A program made the position numbers and the translations under genes. A DNA stretch of 64,000 bases. Source: an uncultured Paludibaculum sp. (GTDB taxonomy: Bacteria; Acidobacteriota; Terriglobia; Bryobacterales; Bryobacteraceae). The DNA lies in assembly GCF_963665245.1 (NCBI RefSeq), contig NZ_OY762269.1:496001-560000 (forward strand). Direction: 5' to 3'. Every line of letters begins with the position of its first letter. Within the stretch, counting starts at the first letter, position 1. A model generated the notes under the pieces. It ran no database searches. It saw only the letters and a list, made by a program, of their open reading frames with translations, and had not been told where the DNA came from. Below are positions 8,105 to 17,402 of this stretch, piece after piece.

Positions 8105-8643
8105 TGCGCGTATCCCTCCTGTTGTTCGCGCTTGCGCTGGCGCCGCTGTCGGCTCAGCTCTCGGCGCCCTCCCGGACCGAGATCGAGGCGATGGAGCGCA
8201 ACTTCGACCAGAAGTTGCAGCGCTTCAGCATTGACGCGCCCGTGGAAGTTCTCGGCCTCACGCGCGGCATCTACCTGCCTGGTTATGGCGCGGCCTTTAC
8301 GGCCGAAGTGAGCCTGGTGCAGACACCAGGCGTTTCGCCGTTCCGTCCGACTTTGAGCAAGGAAGACGTGAGCCGGGTGCGGGCCGCCAAACTGCGCCGG
8401 TTGCCCGAGATCCGGCACCTGATGCAGGAGATGTTGTTGAACTCCGCCGGATCGATGGATCGCGTGCCAATGAATGAACGGCTGGTGCTGGGTTTGTTCC
8501 TCTTCTACAACTCCTGGGAAGATGTCAGCGGCATGCCGCACAGAATTACGATGCAGGCGCCGCGCCGGGGCCTGTTGGATGTGGCCACCAACCGCCAGCC
8601 GAAGACGGCATTGGACACCATCATCCAAGTGCGGGAAGAGTAG
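8104..8643 (+). CDS. Exported protein of unknown function in the sigma/T2SS operon
   Basis: 179 aa with a clear signal peptide (MRVSLLLFALALAPLSAQ), so periplasmic or secreted. No known catalytic motif was recognised. The start overlaps the anti-sigma stop by one base and the stop lies 2 bp before gspE, so it is translationally linked to both modules. Position suggests a role in sensing or in the secretion machinery, but this is inference from context only. Confidence 0.7.
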   Translation: MRVSLLLFALALAPLSAQLSAPSRTEIEAMERNFDQKLQRFSIDAPVEVLGLTRGIYLPGYGAAFTAEVSLVQTPGVSPFRPTLSKEDVSRVRAAKLRRLPEIRHLMQEMLLNSAGSMDRVPMNERLVLGLFLFYNSWEDVSGMPHRITMQAPRRGLLDVATNRQPKTALDTIIQVREE

Positions 8644-8645
8644 TC

Positions 8646-10283
8646 ATGCGGCTGGGCGAGATTCTTGTCGGGCGTGGGCAACTGGCGCAGGATGAGTTGG
8701 ATCGGGCGCTCGAAATGCAGAAGGAGCGCGGCGACAAACTAGGCCGCATCCTGGTCGACCTGGGCTATGTCGCGCAACGCGATATCCTCACCGCGCTCTC
8801 TGAGCAGCTTGCGGTTGCGGTTGCGAAGCTCGACGGCCCGCCGCTGATTTCTCCGGAGACGGAGAGGCTGTCGGCGCGATTCCTACGGCAGTCGCGGGCT
8901 CTGCCCCTGCGTATGGACGGGGGCGCTCTTATCCTCGCGGTGGCTGATCCGCTGGACTTCGAGACGCTGGCCGCCGCCAAGGCCGCCACGGGCCTGCGGA
9001 TTCGCCCTGAAATCGCGATTGAGTCCGAGATCATCGACGCGATCGATAAGTATTACGGGGAAGAAGAGAAACAGGACGCAGCCTTCGCCCAGGACGGCGA
9101 GGAGAACGCCGCCGACCTCGAACATCTGCGCGACATGGCCAGCGAGGCGCCGGTGATCCGCCTGGTGAACGCCATGATCGCCCAGGCGGTAGAGAAGCGT
9201 GGCAGCGACATTCACATTGAACCGTTCGAGAAAGAGTTTCGGGTTCGTTTTCGGATTGATGGCGTGCTGCAGGATCAGGAGGCCCCGCCGCGCGAATTGA
9301 AGGCTGCCGTGATCTCGCGTCTGAAGCTGATGGCCAAGCTGAACATCGCCGAGCGGCGCCTGCCGCAGGACGGCCGCATCAAGATCAAGACGATGGGACG
9401 CGAGGTAGATTTGCGTGTGTCGACTCTGCCCACGCTGTATGGCGAAAGCGTTGTCATGCGTCTGCTCGACCGTAGCGCCGGCGACTTCTACGACCTGCTG
9501 AATCTCGGCTTCGACGACCACATGTTGCGCCGCATGGAGCACTTCACCGCGATGCCGCACGGCATCTTCCTGGTGACCGGCCCTACCGGCAGCGGCAAAT
9601 CCACCACGTTGTATTCGGCGCTGAAGCGCATCAACCAGTCCGACAAAAAGATCATCACCATTGAGGACCCGGTCGAGTATCAGATGGACGGGATCAACCA
9701 GATCCACGTCAATACGCAGATTGGGCTCACCTTTGCCATGGGGCTGCGGCACATCGTGCGCCAGGATCCGGACGTGATCATGGTGGGCGAAATCCGCGAC
9801 CGCGAGACCGCCGACGTGGCCATCCGGTCGGCCCTGACGGGCCACTTCGTCTATTCGACGCTACACACAAACGATGCGCCCAGCGCGGTCACCCGGCTTA
9901 CGGACATGGGCGTCGAGAACTACCTCATCTGCTCGTCGCTGGTGGCTGTGCTGGCCCAGCGCCTGGTGCGCGTGATTTGCACCGGCTGCCGGCAACCGGC
10001 GGGCGAACGGCTCACGCCGCTGGGCGACATCATCCCCACATTTCGCGGCGGGGGCTGCGAACGTTGTTTCGGGTCCGGCTACAAGGGGCGCATGGGTATC
10101 TTCGAATTGATGGAGCTGAACGACGAGATTCGCAAGCTGGTGATGCGCAACGCCGACGCGGCCGAGATCACCCAGGCTGCCCGTGCCAACGGAATGCGCA
10201 ATCTGCGAGAGGATGGATGGCTCAAAGTGGCGCATGGCGTGACCACCGCCGATGAGGTGCTGCGTGTCACTCAGGAGTTCTAG
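8646..10283 (+). CDS. gspE: Type II secretion ATPase GspE
   Basis: 545 aa cytoplasmic secretion ATPase. The N-terminal domain has RLGEILVGRGQLAQDELDRAL and GRILVDLGYVAQRDIL, the MshEN-type repeats. The ATPase core has Walker A GPTGSGKST at residues 312-320, the Asp box ITIEDPVEYQM, Walker B DPDVIMVGEIRD and the His box SALTGHFVYSTLHTND. The tetracysteine zinc motif is visible as CTGCRQ ... CERCFGSGYKGR. It opens the gspE-to-gspD cluster. PilB is the alternative reading, but the pseudopilin genes that follow fit GspE. Confidence 0.93.
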   Translation: MRLGEILVGRGQLAQDELDRALEMQKERGDKLGRILVDLGYVAQRDILTALSEQLAVAVAKLDGPPLISPETERLSARFLRQSRALPLRMDGGALILAVADPLDFETLAAAKAATGLRIRPEIAIESEIIDAIDKYYGEEEKQDAAFAQDGEENAADLEHLRDMASEAPVIRLVNAMIAQAVEKRGSDIHIEPFEKEFRVRFRIDGVLQDQEAPPRELKAAVISRLKLMAKLNIAERRLPQDGRIKIKTMGREVDLRVSTLPTLYGESVVMRLLDRSAGDFYDLLNLGFDDHMLRRMEHFTAMPHGIFLVTGPTGSGKSTTLYSALKRINQSDKKIITIEDPVEYQMDGINQIHVNTQIGLTFAMGLRHIVRQDPDVIMVGEIRDRETADVAIRSALTGHFVYSTLHTNDAPSAVTRLTDMGVENYLICSSLVAVLAQRLVRVICTGCRQPAGERLTPLGDIIPTFRGGGCERCFGSGYKGRMGIFELMELNDEIRKLVMRNADAAEITQAARANGMRNLREDGWLKVAHGVTTADEVLRVTQEF

Positions 10284-10286
10284 CGC

Positions 10287-11501
10287 GTGGCGATGACCAC
10301 CTTTCATTTCCGGGCTGTGAGCAGCGACGGCAAAGCGCGCACGGGCACGCTGCCGGCCGAGGATGAGAAGCGTGTCGCCCAGGAATTGCGCCGCCAGGGA
10401 CTCATCCCGCTCTACGTCGGCGCCGCCCCTCAAGGCCGCGGGGATATCAAGCTGCCCAAGCTGCAGTTTGGACGGAAGCGCGACGTCCTCTTCTTTACAC
10501 AGGAGCTCTCGACGCTGCTGAATGCCGGTGTCCCGCTGGACCGGGCCATCTTCATCACCAGCGAATTGACCGAACATGCCGAGTTTCGCGGCGTGGTCAA
10601 CGACATCCTGCGTCTGGTGAAGGGCGGCAAATCGCTGGCCGACTCGCTGGCGGCCAAGCCGGAGTACTTCCCGGCCATTTACACGAATATGGTGCGAGCC
10701 GGTGAAGCGTCGGGCTCGCTGGCCGCGATCTTCGATCGTCTGGCCGAGTACGAGAAGAATCGGGACGAACTGCGCGGATACATCGTGAGCTCGATGGTCT
10801 ATCCGGCGTTGTTGACTGTCGTGGGCTTCGGTTCCATTGCCACGCTGCTCTATTACGTCGTACCGAAGTTCGCGGGCGCATTCGCCACGTCGAATGCGCA
10901 CATTCCTGCGATGACCCAGGCCATGCTCGACGTCAGCAATTTTGTGCGCAGCTGGGGCCCAGGGCTGCTGCTGGCCGCTGTCCTGGCCCTTGCAGGCTTC
11001 CGCTACTACATCGGAACGAATGATGGCCGGTACTGGTGGGACAGTTTTCGCCTGAAGCTGCCGGTGTTGGGCGAGGCGATACGCAAGGAGCAGACGGCGC
11101 AGTTTACCCGGGCCATGGGCACCCTGATCGCCAATGGTGTGCCGCTGGTACAAAGCCTGAGCATTTCACGTGGCATCATGACCAACCGCCGCATGTCGGA
11201 CGCGCTGGAACTGATTGCCCAAGGCATCAAGCGAGGGGAAGGCATCTCACAGCCGCTGGTGGCCTCGGGGCAGTTTCCGCCGCTCACGGCTCACCTGATA
11301 TCCATCGGCGAGGAGACGGGACGGCTGGACGCCATGTTTCTGCGCGCCGCCGATATTTTTGACGCTGATACGCGCGTTGCCATCAAGCGTTTCACGTCAT
11401 TGTTCGAGCCTCTCATCATCCTCATCATGGGTGTGGCGGTGGGCTCTCTGATCCTCAGCATGCTGCTGGCGATTACCGGTATCAACGAAATGGCGATGTA
11501 A
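10287..11501 (+). CDS. gspF: Type II secretion inner-membrane platform protein GspF
   Basis: About 404 aa polytopic protein with two GspF/PilC domains (about residues 70-195 and 275-395), each with the helical bundle core, e.g. FFTQELSTLLNAGVPLDRA and QFTRAMGTLIANGVPLVQS. Membrane segments include VYPALLTVVGFGSIATLLYYVV and the C-terminal LIILIMGVAVGSLILSMLLAI. GTG at 10287 or ATG at 10293 can start; both are 3-9 bp after gspE. It anchors the secretion ATPase. Confidence 0.92.
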   Translation: MAMTTFHFRAVSSDGKARTGTLPAEDEKRVAQELRRQGLIPLYVGAAPQGRGDIKLPKLQFGRKRDVLFFTQELSTLLNAGVPLDRAIFITSELTEHAEFRGVVNDILRLVKGGKSLADSLAAKPEYFPAIYTNMVRAGEASGSLAAIFDRLAEYEKNRDELRGYIVSSMVYPALLTVVGFGSIATLLYYVVPKFAGAFATSNAHIPAMTQAMLDVSNFVRSWGPGLLLAAVLALAGFRYYIGTNDGRYWWDSFRLKLPVLGEAIRKEQTAQFTRAMGTLIANGVPLVQSLSISRGIMTNRRMSDALELIAQGIKRGEGISQPLVASGQFPPLTAHLISIGEETGRLDAMFLRAADIFDADTRVAIKRFTSLFEPLIILIMGVAVGSLILSMLLAITGINEMAM

Positions 11502-11983
11502 TGGGGATAGGACGAGTTACACCCGAGACCAAACCAATGACCCGTAGAAACAGACTTCAAAACCGAGGCCGGCGCGGCATCACGCTCATCGAGATGCTGG
11601 TCGTGCTGACAATCATCGCGTTATTCTCCGCCCTGGTTGTACCCAGGATGCTGAACCAGGGGGACAGGGCCAGGGTTACTGCCGCCCACGCGCAGGTGAG
11701 CTCGTTCATGACGGCCCTGGGTGCCTATAAGCTCGATACCGGCAACTACCCCACCACCGAGATGGGCCTGCAGGCGCTACGCGTTCGCCCGCAAAACGTC
11801 AATCAGTGGCAGGGGCCTTATCTGCCGCAGGATATCCCGCTGGACCCCTGGAAGAACGCCTATATCTACAAGTTCCCTGGCGAGCACGAGCCGAGTGAAC
11901 CCGAAATCATCAGCCTCGGCGCGGACGGGCAACCCGGCGGTGATGGAATCGCGGCCGACATCGTGAGCTGGAAGGCGCAGTAG
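11501..11983 (+). CDS. gspG: Major pseudopilin GspG
   Basis: 160 aa from the ATG that overlaps the gspF stop (TAATG); an in-frame ATG at 11537 gives a 14-residue leader more like the family. Prepilin peptidase site RRG|ITLIEML with the conserved Glu at mature position 5, then a hydrophobic helix. The C-terminal half has the GspG signature: DTGNYPTTEMGLQAL, GPYLPQDIPLDPWKN and ISLGADGQPGGDGIAADI, including the calcium-loop region. It builds the pseudopilus that drives secretion. Confidence 0.94.
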   Translation: MGIGRVTPETKPMTRRNRLQNRGRRGITLIEMLVVLTIIALFSALVVPRMLNQGDRARVTAAHAQVSSFMTALGAYKLDTGNYPTTEMGLQALRVRPQNVNQWQGPYLPQDIPLDPWKNAYIYKFPGEHEPSEPEIISLGADGQPGGDGIAADIVSWKAQ

Positions 11984-11988
11984 CAACC

Positions 11989-12483
11989 ATGCGCAGGCGG
12001 CGCGCGGAACGCGGCATCACGCTGCTGGAGCTGATGATCGTGATGACGATCGTCGGCCTGATGGTCGGCGTCATGTATCCGAGCATCGCCGCCGGGCTCG
12101 AATCGATGCGCATGCGGTCCGCCACCGATGCCGTGGCCGGTTTTCTCAGTCAGGCGATGCTGCGCGCGGAGCGCTCCCAGGAACCCGTTGAGTTGGTGGT
12201 GCGCCCCGGAACCGGGCGCATGGAACTGCACGGCGCGCTGCCCGGCTTTCGGCGGGAGTTGGTGCTGCCCGATGGCGTCACGGTGCTCCATGTGCTACCC
12301 GAATTTCCGGGTGACCCACCTGAGGAACGCAGCATCCTCTTTCTGCCGGCCGCTAATGTCCCGGCGGTGGGTATCGAACTCCTGAATCGGCGCGGCTTGC
12401 GCCGGATTGTGAGAATCGATCCGCTCACCGGGTCGCCCTCCGTCGAAACGCCTGTTGCCAGCGTCTCAGGAGAGGAGCGCTAA
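11989..12483 (+). CDS. gspH: Minor pseudopilin GspH
   Basis: 164 aa. Prepilin leader MRRRRAERG|ITLLELMIV followed by one hydrophobic helix and a GspH/FimT-like C-terminal domain (VAGFLSQAMLRAERSQEPVELV ... MELHG). It starts 5 bp after gspG and is followed 5 bp later by gspI. Minor pseudopilins form the tip complex of the pseudopilus. Confidence 0.85.
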   Translation: MRRRRAERGITLLELMIVMTIVGLMVGVMYPSIAAGLESMRMRSATDAVAGFLSQAMLRAERSQEPVELVVRPGTGRMELHGALPGFRRELVLPDGVTVLHVLPEFPGDPPEERSILFLPAANVPAVGIELLNRRGLRRIVRIDPLTGSPSVETPVASVSGEER

Positions 12484-12488
12484 GTACC

Positions 12489-12959
12489 ATGCATCGTCGC
12501 CGTGGGTTCACCCTGCTCGAAGTGTTGGTCGCCACCCTCATCATGGGCATCGCCGTCACCGGCCTGCTCAGCGCTTTGCGGACGTCTCTTCGCAATGCGG
12601 CGCGGGTGAGTGAAACCGATCGGGCGGCGGCACTGGCTCGCCGGCAGATGGACGAACTGCTGGCCATGCGGTTTCTGCCAAAAGACGCGCCGTTTGGCGG
12701 TCTGTTCCCGCCCGACGTCACAGGCGATGTGCCTGCGGGATGGCAGGCTCGCGTGGTGCCCATGGAAAGCGTGGCCCCGCCGGGCCAGGCCCCGCCCATT
12801 GGCTCACGCATGATGGAGCGGATCCAGTTGGAGATCTGGTGGGGCGAGAATCAGAATCGCCGGACGTTGAACGTCGAGGCCTACCGGGGTGCTCGCGTTA
12901 CCGACGCTGATATACCTTTCCTTCAGACCGGAGCGCCCCAATCCGGAGGCCAGCCGTGA
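12489..12959 (+). CDS. gspI: Minor pseudopilin GspI
   Basis: 156 aa. Very short leader MHRRRG|FTLLEVLVATLIMGIAVTGLL, the N-terminal pattern of GspI, which nucleates the pseudopilus tip with GspJ and GspK. Residues about 45-60 (AALARRQMDELLAMR) match the conserved helical part of the family. The stop overlaps the gspJ GTG by four bases. Confidence 0.84.
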   Translation: MHRRRGFTLLEVLVATLIMGIAVTGLLSALRTSLRNAARVSETDRAAALARRQMDELLAMRFLPKDAPFGGLFPPDVTGDVPAGWQARVVPMESVAPPGQAPPIGSRMMERIQLEIWWGENQNRRTLNVEAYRGARVTDADIPFLQTGAPQSGGQP

Positions 12960-13690
12960 GGAACGGCCGGCGCGGCATGACGCTGATCGAAGTGATGATC
13001 GCTGTCACGCTGGTGAGCCTGCTGGCGATCGGCATGTTGTTCGCCATTCGGGTGGGGCTTACGACGATGGAGGCGACCAACCGGCGCTCCAATCTGAACC
13101 GCCGGGCGTTGGGTGCTCAACGGATTCTCTCCGCCGAGGTGGCCGGCTTCCTGCCTGTCATTGCGCGCTGCGGCGGTTCGGCCGTGGTCGAGGGTGGATC
13201 CAATGCGCCGTTCTTCGAGGGGCTCCCGGCTGTCATGCGGTTTGCGTCGACGTATTCGCTGGAAGGCGCGTCGCGCGGGGCTCCGCAGGTGGCGGAGTTC
13301 TTTGTGGCGCCGGGGCAGGCCGGGCAGGGTGTTCGACTGTTGTTGAACGAACTGCCCTACACGGGGCCGATCGGGGCCGGATTCCTCTGTCAGCCGCCGG
13401 CGCCGGATCCCGTGACGGGGGTCAACACGATTCGGTTTGCGCCGCCGGCCGCCAACCCGCGCAGCTTCGTGGTCGCCGACCGCCTGGCGTCGGTCCATTT
13501 TCTGTATCTGCAATCCGATGATCGGGATCCGGATCTGTGGGTGCCGGCCTGGACCAAGCAGGACCAGTGGCCGGCGGCGGTGCGCATCGAGATGGTGCCG
13601 CTGGAACCAGATGCGTCCCGAGTGCAGCCAATGACGTTTACCGGCCGATTCCGGCCCAATCGCCGTCCGGGAGAGCAGTTTGAATACTAA
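12956..13690 (+). CDS. gspJ: Minor pseudopilin GspJ
   Basis: 244 aa, GTG start in a 4-bp overlap with gspI. Leader RNGRRG|MTLIEVMIAVTLVSLLAIGM. The C-terminal globular part is of usual GspJ length and has SVHFLYLQSDD and WPAAVRIEMVPLEP, matching the conserved strand region. It overlaps gspK by 11 bp, so translation is tightly coupled. Confidence 0.84.
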   Translation: MRNGRRGMTLIEVMIAVTLVSLLAIGMLFAIRVGLTTMEATNRRSNLNRRALGAQRILSAEVAGFLPVIARCGGSAVVEGGSNAPFFEGLPAVMRFASTYSLEGASRGAPQVAEFFVAPGQAGQGVRLLLNELPYTGPIGAGFLCQPPAPDPVTGVNTIRFAPPAANPRSFVVADRLASVHFLYLQSDDRDPDLWVPAWTKQDQWPAAVRIEMVPLEPDASRVQPMTFTGRFRPNRRPGEQFEY

Positions 13691-14681
13691 TCGCTCAACC
13701 CTTGGCCGCGGTAGCGCGCTGTTGATGGTCCTCTGGCTGTCGGCGGCCCTTTCCGCTATTGCGTTTTCCGTGGCCTTGACCGTGCGGAACGAAGTGAGCC
13801 GCGCAGACACCAATCTCGATGGCTTGCGAGCGTACTATCTGGCTTGCGGGGCCGCTGACCGGGCAGCCAATTACATGGTCTATCCGCAAGGGCAGAGGTA
13901 TCCGAACGGTAGGCCCCGCTTTTGGGAGCCGGGCCTGCCCCTGTTGGTGATGGACTTCCCCTCCGGCCAGGCGGTGGTGGAAATCCGAGCCGAATCGGCC
14001 AAGCTGAATGTCAACACGGTCAACGGAGACGACCTGAATAAGTTATTGCTGGCATTGGGTTTGCCCGCCGAGCAGGCACGTGTGACGGCCATGGCCATCC
14101 TGCACTGGCGGGGTGGGGGCGGCGGTCCCTTCGACCAGATGTATTTGGCCAGTAGTCCGTCTTTTCGCGCACCGCACGCGTCATTCCAACAGATAGAAGA
14201 GCTTATGGCGGTTTCAGGCATCACTCCGGATCTGTTTTACGGCGGCTATGTGCGCACCCCGCAGGGTGGGCTGGTGCCGCGCTCGGGTCTGCGCGACTGC
14301 CTTTCGATCTTCAGCTCCTCCACAGGTCTCGATATCAACTCAGTCGATCCCGCGCTGATGCTGGCGGTGGGCGTCCCGCCACCTGCCGTGGAGGCTGTGG
14401 TGAATCTGCGCCGCCGCACTCCGATTATTAGGGAGCAGCTGGGCGAGGTGATGCCCCTGCTGGGCCCTGCCGCCGGCCGCTTCCGTGTTGGTGGTGAGAA
14501 AATCTATACCTTGCGCGCCACGGCCCGTGTGCGGCGCCAGGACGGCACGCTCTCCGATCTCCGCCGTAGCGTGGCCATGACTATCCAGATCTACTCCAGG
14601 ATTTCCCCGGACAATTTCCGCATCCTCGCCTGGCAGGACAACGCGGCCGGAAGGCAGTTGTTTGACGTATGGCCCAATTGA
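13680..14681 (+). CDS. gspK: Minor pseudopilin GspK
   Basis: 333 aa, starting at a TTG inside the gspJ end. The N-terminus RGSALLMVLWLSAALSAIAFSVAL lacks the Glu at position 5, as is typical of GspK, which caps the pseudopilus. The large C-terminal part has LNVNTVNGDDLNKLLLALGLP and later GLDINSVDPALMLAVGVPP, the helix-hairpin-helix-like repeats of the family. It overlaps the next gene by 13 bp. Confidence 0.86.
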   Translation: MNTNRSTLGRGSALLMVLWLSAALSAIAFSVALTVRNEVSRADTNLDGLRAYYLACGAADRAANYMVYPQGQRYPNGRPRFWEPGLPLLVMDFPSGQAVVEIRAESAKLNVNTVNGDDLNKLLLALGLPAEQARVTAMAILHWRGGGGGPFDQMYLASSPSFRAPHASFQQIEELMAVSGITPDLFYGGYVRTPQGGLVPRSGLRDCLSIFSSSTGLDINSVDPALMLAVGVPPPAVEAVVNLRRRTPIIREQLGEVMPLLGPAAGRFRVGGEKIYTLRATARVRRQDGTLSDLRRSVAMTIQIYSRISPDNFRILAWQDNAAGRQLFDVWPN

Positions 14682-16012
14682 AATCACCCCTGCTGCGGAG
14701 TCTGTTCCGCTTCGGAACCGGCGCCGGCATCGTCATTGGCGCCGACTCGTTGACGGTGTACCTGGCTCGCGTGCGTCCGGGCGGAGCCCGGCTGCTCGAC
14801 ACGCTGACGATTGGAGGTTTTCGGCAGCGGCCGGCCAGCGAATGGGGTGCCGAGTACGCCGCATTCCTGCAAAAGCACTCCCTGCAGCATCTCTCGGCCA
14901 TCGCTGTCCTGCCTCGCAATGAGGTGGTTGTCCGCCTGGTGCGTCTGCCCGGAGTAGCGGATGACGATGCCGCCGCGGCGATCCGCTTCCAGCTCGATAC
15001 GCTCCATCCCTTCCCGGAAGACGAAGTCGTCTACGATTTTCAGCGGGCCGGTTCGGCCGATGGCTTCGTGGTCGCCATCGCGGAACGCCGGATTCTTGAT
15101 TTCTACACGGCGTTGTTCGCCGAAGCCGGTCTGAAGACCGCCGGCTTCACCTTCTCCGGCGGCGCCGTATTTCCTTCTCTCCGGCTGTTCGGTGTTCCGC
15201 CGGCCGAGGGGTTCCTGGCGGTCCATGGCCTATTGGCCGGCGCCGAAGCTCCGTTTGAGCTGTACGGCGAAAGCAGCGCCTACCCGTTGTTCTCCGCCGA
15301 ACTGGATGTACCGTTAGATCGCGCCGGCGCCCTGGCCGCCGCCGAGTTGCGCCTGCCGGCCGAAACCGAGCCGCGCGATCTGGCAGAACTGCTGCCTGTG
15401 TGGCAGTCGGCTCCGGATAACCAGGACTTCTCCGACGCCGGCCGTTCACGCGCTGCCCTACCCTGGGCTGCTAGTCTGGCCGCCGCGTGCCCGCGCCTGG
15501 GGACACCCCTCAATCTGCTGCCGCTGGAGCAGCGGGTGGTCTCCTCTCGTGCCGCCTACATTCCCACGATCTTCCTGTTGGTTGTCCTGGCGTGCGTGAC
15601 TGGGGCGCTTTTGGCGCGGAACGCGATGATGGACCGCAAGTACGGCGAACAGTTGCAGGCCGAGATCAAGCGGCTGGAGCCGACCGCGGCGAAGGTCGCC
15701 GCCCTCGACCTCAAGATTGCCGACGAGAGCGAGCGCATTCGCGATCTCGACGGCTACCGCCTGCGCACGAAGGAGTCGCTGGATATCGTGCTGGAGTTTA
15801 CGAAGATGCTACCGCCGCCAGCCTGGATCCAGTCGTTGCAGATTGATCCGAAGGCGGTGGTGATTCAGGGCGAAACGGAGCAGGCGGACGGTCTGCTGAA
15901 GAAGCTGGACGCCTCGCCGCATTTCGCGGGGTCCGAGTTTACGGCGCCGCTCTCCCGCACGCCCGGCGGCGAACTTTTCCGCGTTCGGGCGAATCGCGAG
16001 GGGGCGAAATGA
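14669..16012 (+). CDS. gspL: GspL / PilM-PilN-like assembly platform protein
   Basis: 447 aa. The N-terminal two thirds is a cytoplasmic actin-like domain (GIVIGADSLTVYLARV ... LHPFPEDEVVYDF) as in GspL and PilM. A single membrane helix (IPTIFLLVVLACVTGALLA, around residues 296-315) is followed by a coiled coil and a PilN-like periplasmic domain. GspL binds GspE and transmits its force. The stop overlaps gspM as ATGA. Confidence 0.8.
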   Translation: MAQLKSPLLRSLFRFGTGAGIVIGADSLTVYLARVRPGGARLLDTLTIGGFRQRPASEWGAEYAAFLQKHSLQHLSAIAVLPRNEVVVRLVRLPGVADDDAAAAIRFQLDTLHPFPEDEVVYDFQRAGSADGFVVAIAERRILDFYTALFAEAGLKTAGFTFSGGAVFPSLRLFGVPPAEGFLAVHGLLAGAEAPFELYGESSAYPLFSAELDVPLDRAGALAAAELRLPAETEPRDLAELLPVWQSAPDNQDFSDAGRSRAALPWAASLAAACPRLGTPLNLLPLEQRVVSSRAAYIPTIFLLVVLACVTGALLARNAMMDRKYGEQLQAEIKRLEPTAAKVAALDLKIADESERIRDLDGYRLRTKESLDIVLEFTKMLPPPAWIQSLQIDPKAVVIQGETEQADGLLKKLDASPHFAGSEFTAPLSRTPGGELFRVRANREGAK

Positions 16013-16599
16013 AACAGCTCAGCTCCCGCGAGAAGCAGGCTCTGATTCTTTGGCCCATCGGTGTTGCGGTGATCCTCGCCATTTACTACTGGCCGGCTCC
16101 CAACACAGGCGTGATCGGGGTTGTGAATTCCGTGCAGGCCGACGAGAAGCGGGTCACCAAGCTGCGGCGTCTCTCGGCTGCCGAGCCGAGCCGCCAGGAA
16201 GTGCTGAAGAAGGTCTCGGCTGAGTTGGGCCGCCGTGAAAAAGGCTTGATCCAGGCCGACTCGGCGCCGCTGGCCCAGGCGCAGTTGCTACAGATCGTCC
16301 GCCGTGTGGCGCAGTTGCAGCCGCAGGCTCTCCTGTTCAAGAGCACCGAGTTCGCGGCGCCCAGACCGTTCGGCAATGCCTACGGCGAGGTGGTGATGAC
16401 GGTGAATCTCGAGTGCGGCATCGAACAGGTTGTCAATCTGCTGGCCGACATCAGTAATCAGCCGGAACTGATCTCGGTGGCCGACGTGCAGTTCTCGCAG
16501 GTTCTGAACAAACAGAAAGTCGTACCGGTGCGCATCACGTTCACCGGCATTGTGCCCAGAAAGCTGGTGCCGGAGAAGAAGGGAGGGAACGGCCTGTGA
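16009..16599 (+). CDS. gspM: GspM / PilO-like protein
   Basis: 196 aa bitopic membrane protein: membrane helix ALILWPIGVAVILAIYYW at residues 11-28, then a coiled coil and a ferredoxin-like periplasmic domain ending in VPVRITFTGIVPRKL, as in PilO/GspM. It overlaps gspL by 4 bp and the next gene by 4 bp (GTGA). GspM partners GspL in the inner-membrane platform. Confidence 0.75.
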   Translation: MKQLSSREKQALILWPIGVAVILAIYYWPAPNTGVIGVVNSVQADEKRVTKLRRLSAAEPSRQEVLKKVSAELGRREKGLIQADSAPLAQAQLLQIVRRVAQLQPQALLFKSTEFAAPRPFGNAYGEVVMTVNLECGIEQVVNLLADISNQPELISVADVQFSQVLNKQKVVPVRITFTGIVPRKLVPEKKGGNGL

Positions 16600-17372
16600 G
16601 GCGGAATCTCATCCTTCTGGATCTGCTGCTCGCGGTGCTGATCGGTGTGGTGTCGTGGCAGTTCTGGACTGGTTACAGCGACCGTTTGCGGCAGCAGCAG
16701 GCGTTCCTGAAGATCCCCGCTCCGGCGGCTCCGCCCGCGTTGGTTTCGATACCGGCGCCGCCCGGGCAGGTGTCGGCGGCGAACTACGTCGAGGTTGCGT
16801 CTGTCCTGCTGTTCAGCAAGGACCGGAACCCGACGGTGATCGTGGATGTAGTCCCCCCGAAGCAGGTGCCGGCGTTTCCGCGCTACTACGGAATGATGAA
16901 CTGGGGCGGCGGTCCCAAGGTAATCCTGGCGCCGAAGGCCGGTGATCCACAAAAGAGCTACGTGCCCGGGGACACGGTGGGCGACTTCAAGCTGGTCACC
17001 ATCGCGCAGTCGGGACTGGTCTTCGAATGGGACGGCAAGAAGATTCCGGCGAAGTACGAGGAGATGAAGGACACTTCCGCTCCGCGCCAGGAAACGGCCT
17101 CGACAGGCTCGCAGGGAGCCCGTGGGGCGTCTGTGGTGAACGTGTCGTCGCCGGCAAGTTCAGGCGGATCTGAATCGCCGGTCAAGCGGGTGACCGAACC
17201 CGTGGTTAACCTCAGCGGGCCCACTCGTGGTCCTGGCGGGGATCAAGGGGGAGGCGTTCGCGGATGTGTGCCGGGCGACTCCACTCCATCGGGAGCGATT
17301 GTCGACGGCTACCGAAAAATCGTGTCCGTGAACCCGTTCGGCGGGGGCTGTCGCTGGGAACGGGTTCAGTGA
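16596..17372 (+). CDS. GspC/PilP-like inner-membrane protein
   Basis: 258 aa, GTG start. A membrane helix (LILLDLLLAVLIGVVSWQFW) is followed by a Pro/Ala-rich linker and a small beta domain (residues about 60-150: LLFSKDRNPTVIV, PRYYGMMNWGGGPKVIL, YVPGDTVGDFKLVTI), resembling the HR domain of GspC, which contacts the secretin. The C-terminus is low-complexity Ser/Gly/Val-rich. Its place between gspM and gspD fits a GspC role. Motif identity to GspC is weak, so no symbol is given. Confidence 0.65.
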   Translation: MRRNLILLDLLLAVLIGVVSWQFWTGYSDRLRQQQAFLKIPAPAAPPALVSIPAPPGQVSAANYVEVASVLLFSKDRNPTVIVDVVPPKQVPAFPRYYGMMNWGGGPKVILAPKAGDPQKSYVPGDTVGDFKLVTIAQSGLVFEWDGKKIPAKYEEMKDTSAPRQETASTGSQGARGASVVNVSSPASSGGSESPVKRVTEPVVNLSGPTRGPGGDQGGGVRGCVPGDSTPSGAIVDGYRKIVSVNPFGGGCRWERVQ

Positions 17373-17402
17373 GAGTAAGCGAAAGAAAATAGGAGATTTG
17401 GC

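Noticed and set aside
8883..9845. 320-codon minus-strand frame across gspE
   Set aside because: Antisense to the Walker motifs of gspE; no recognisable protein features.
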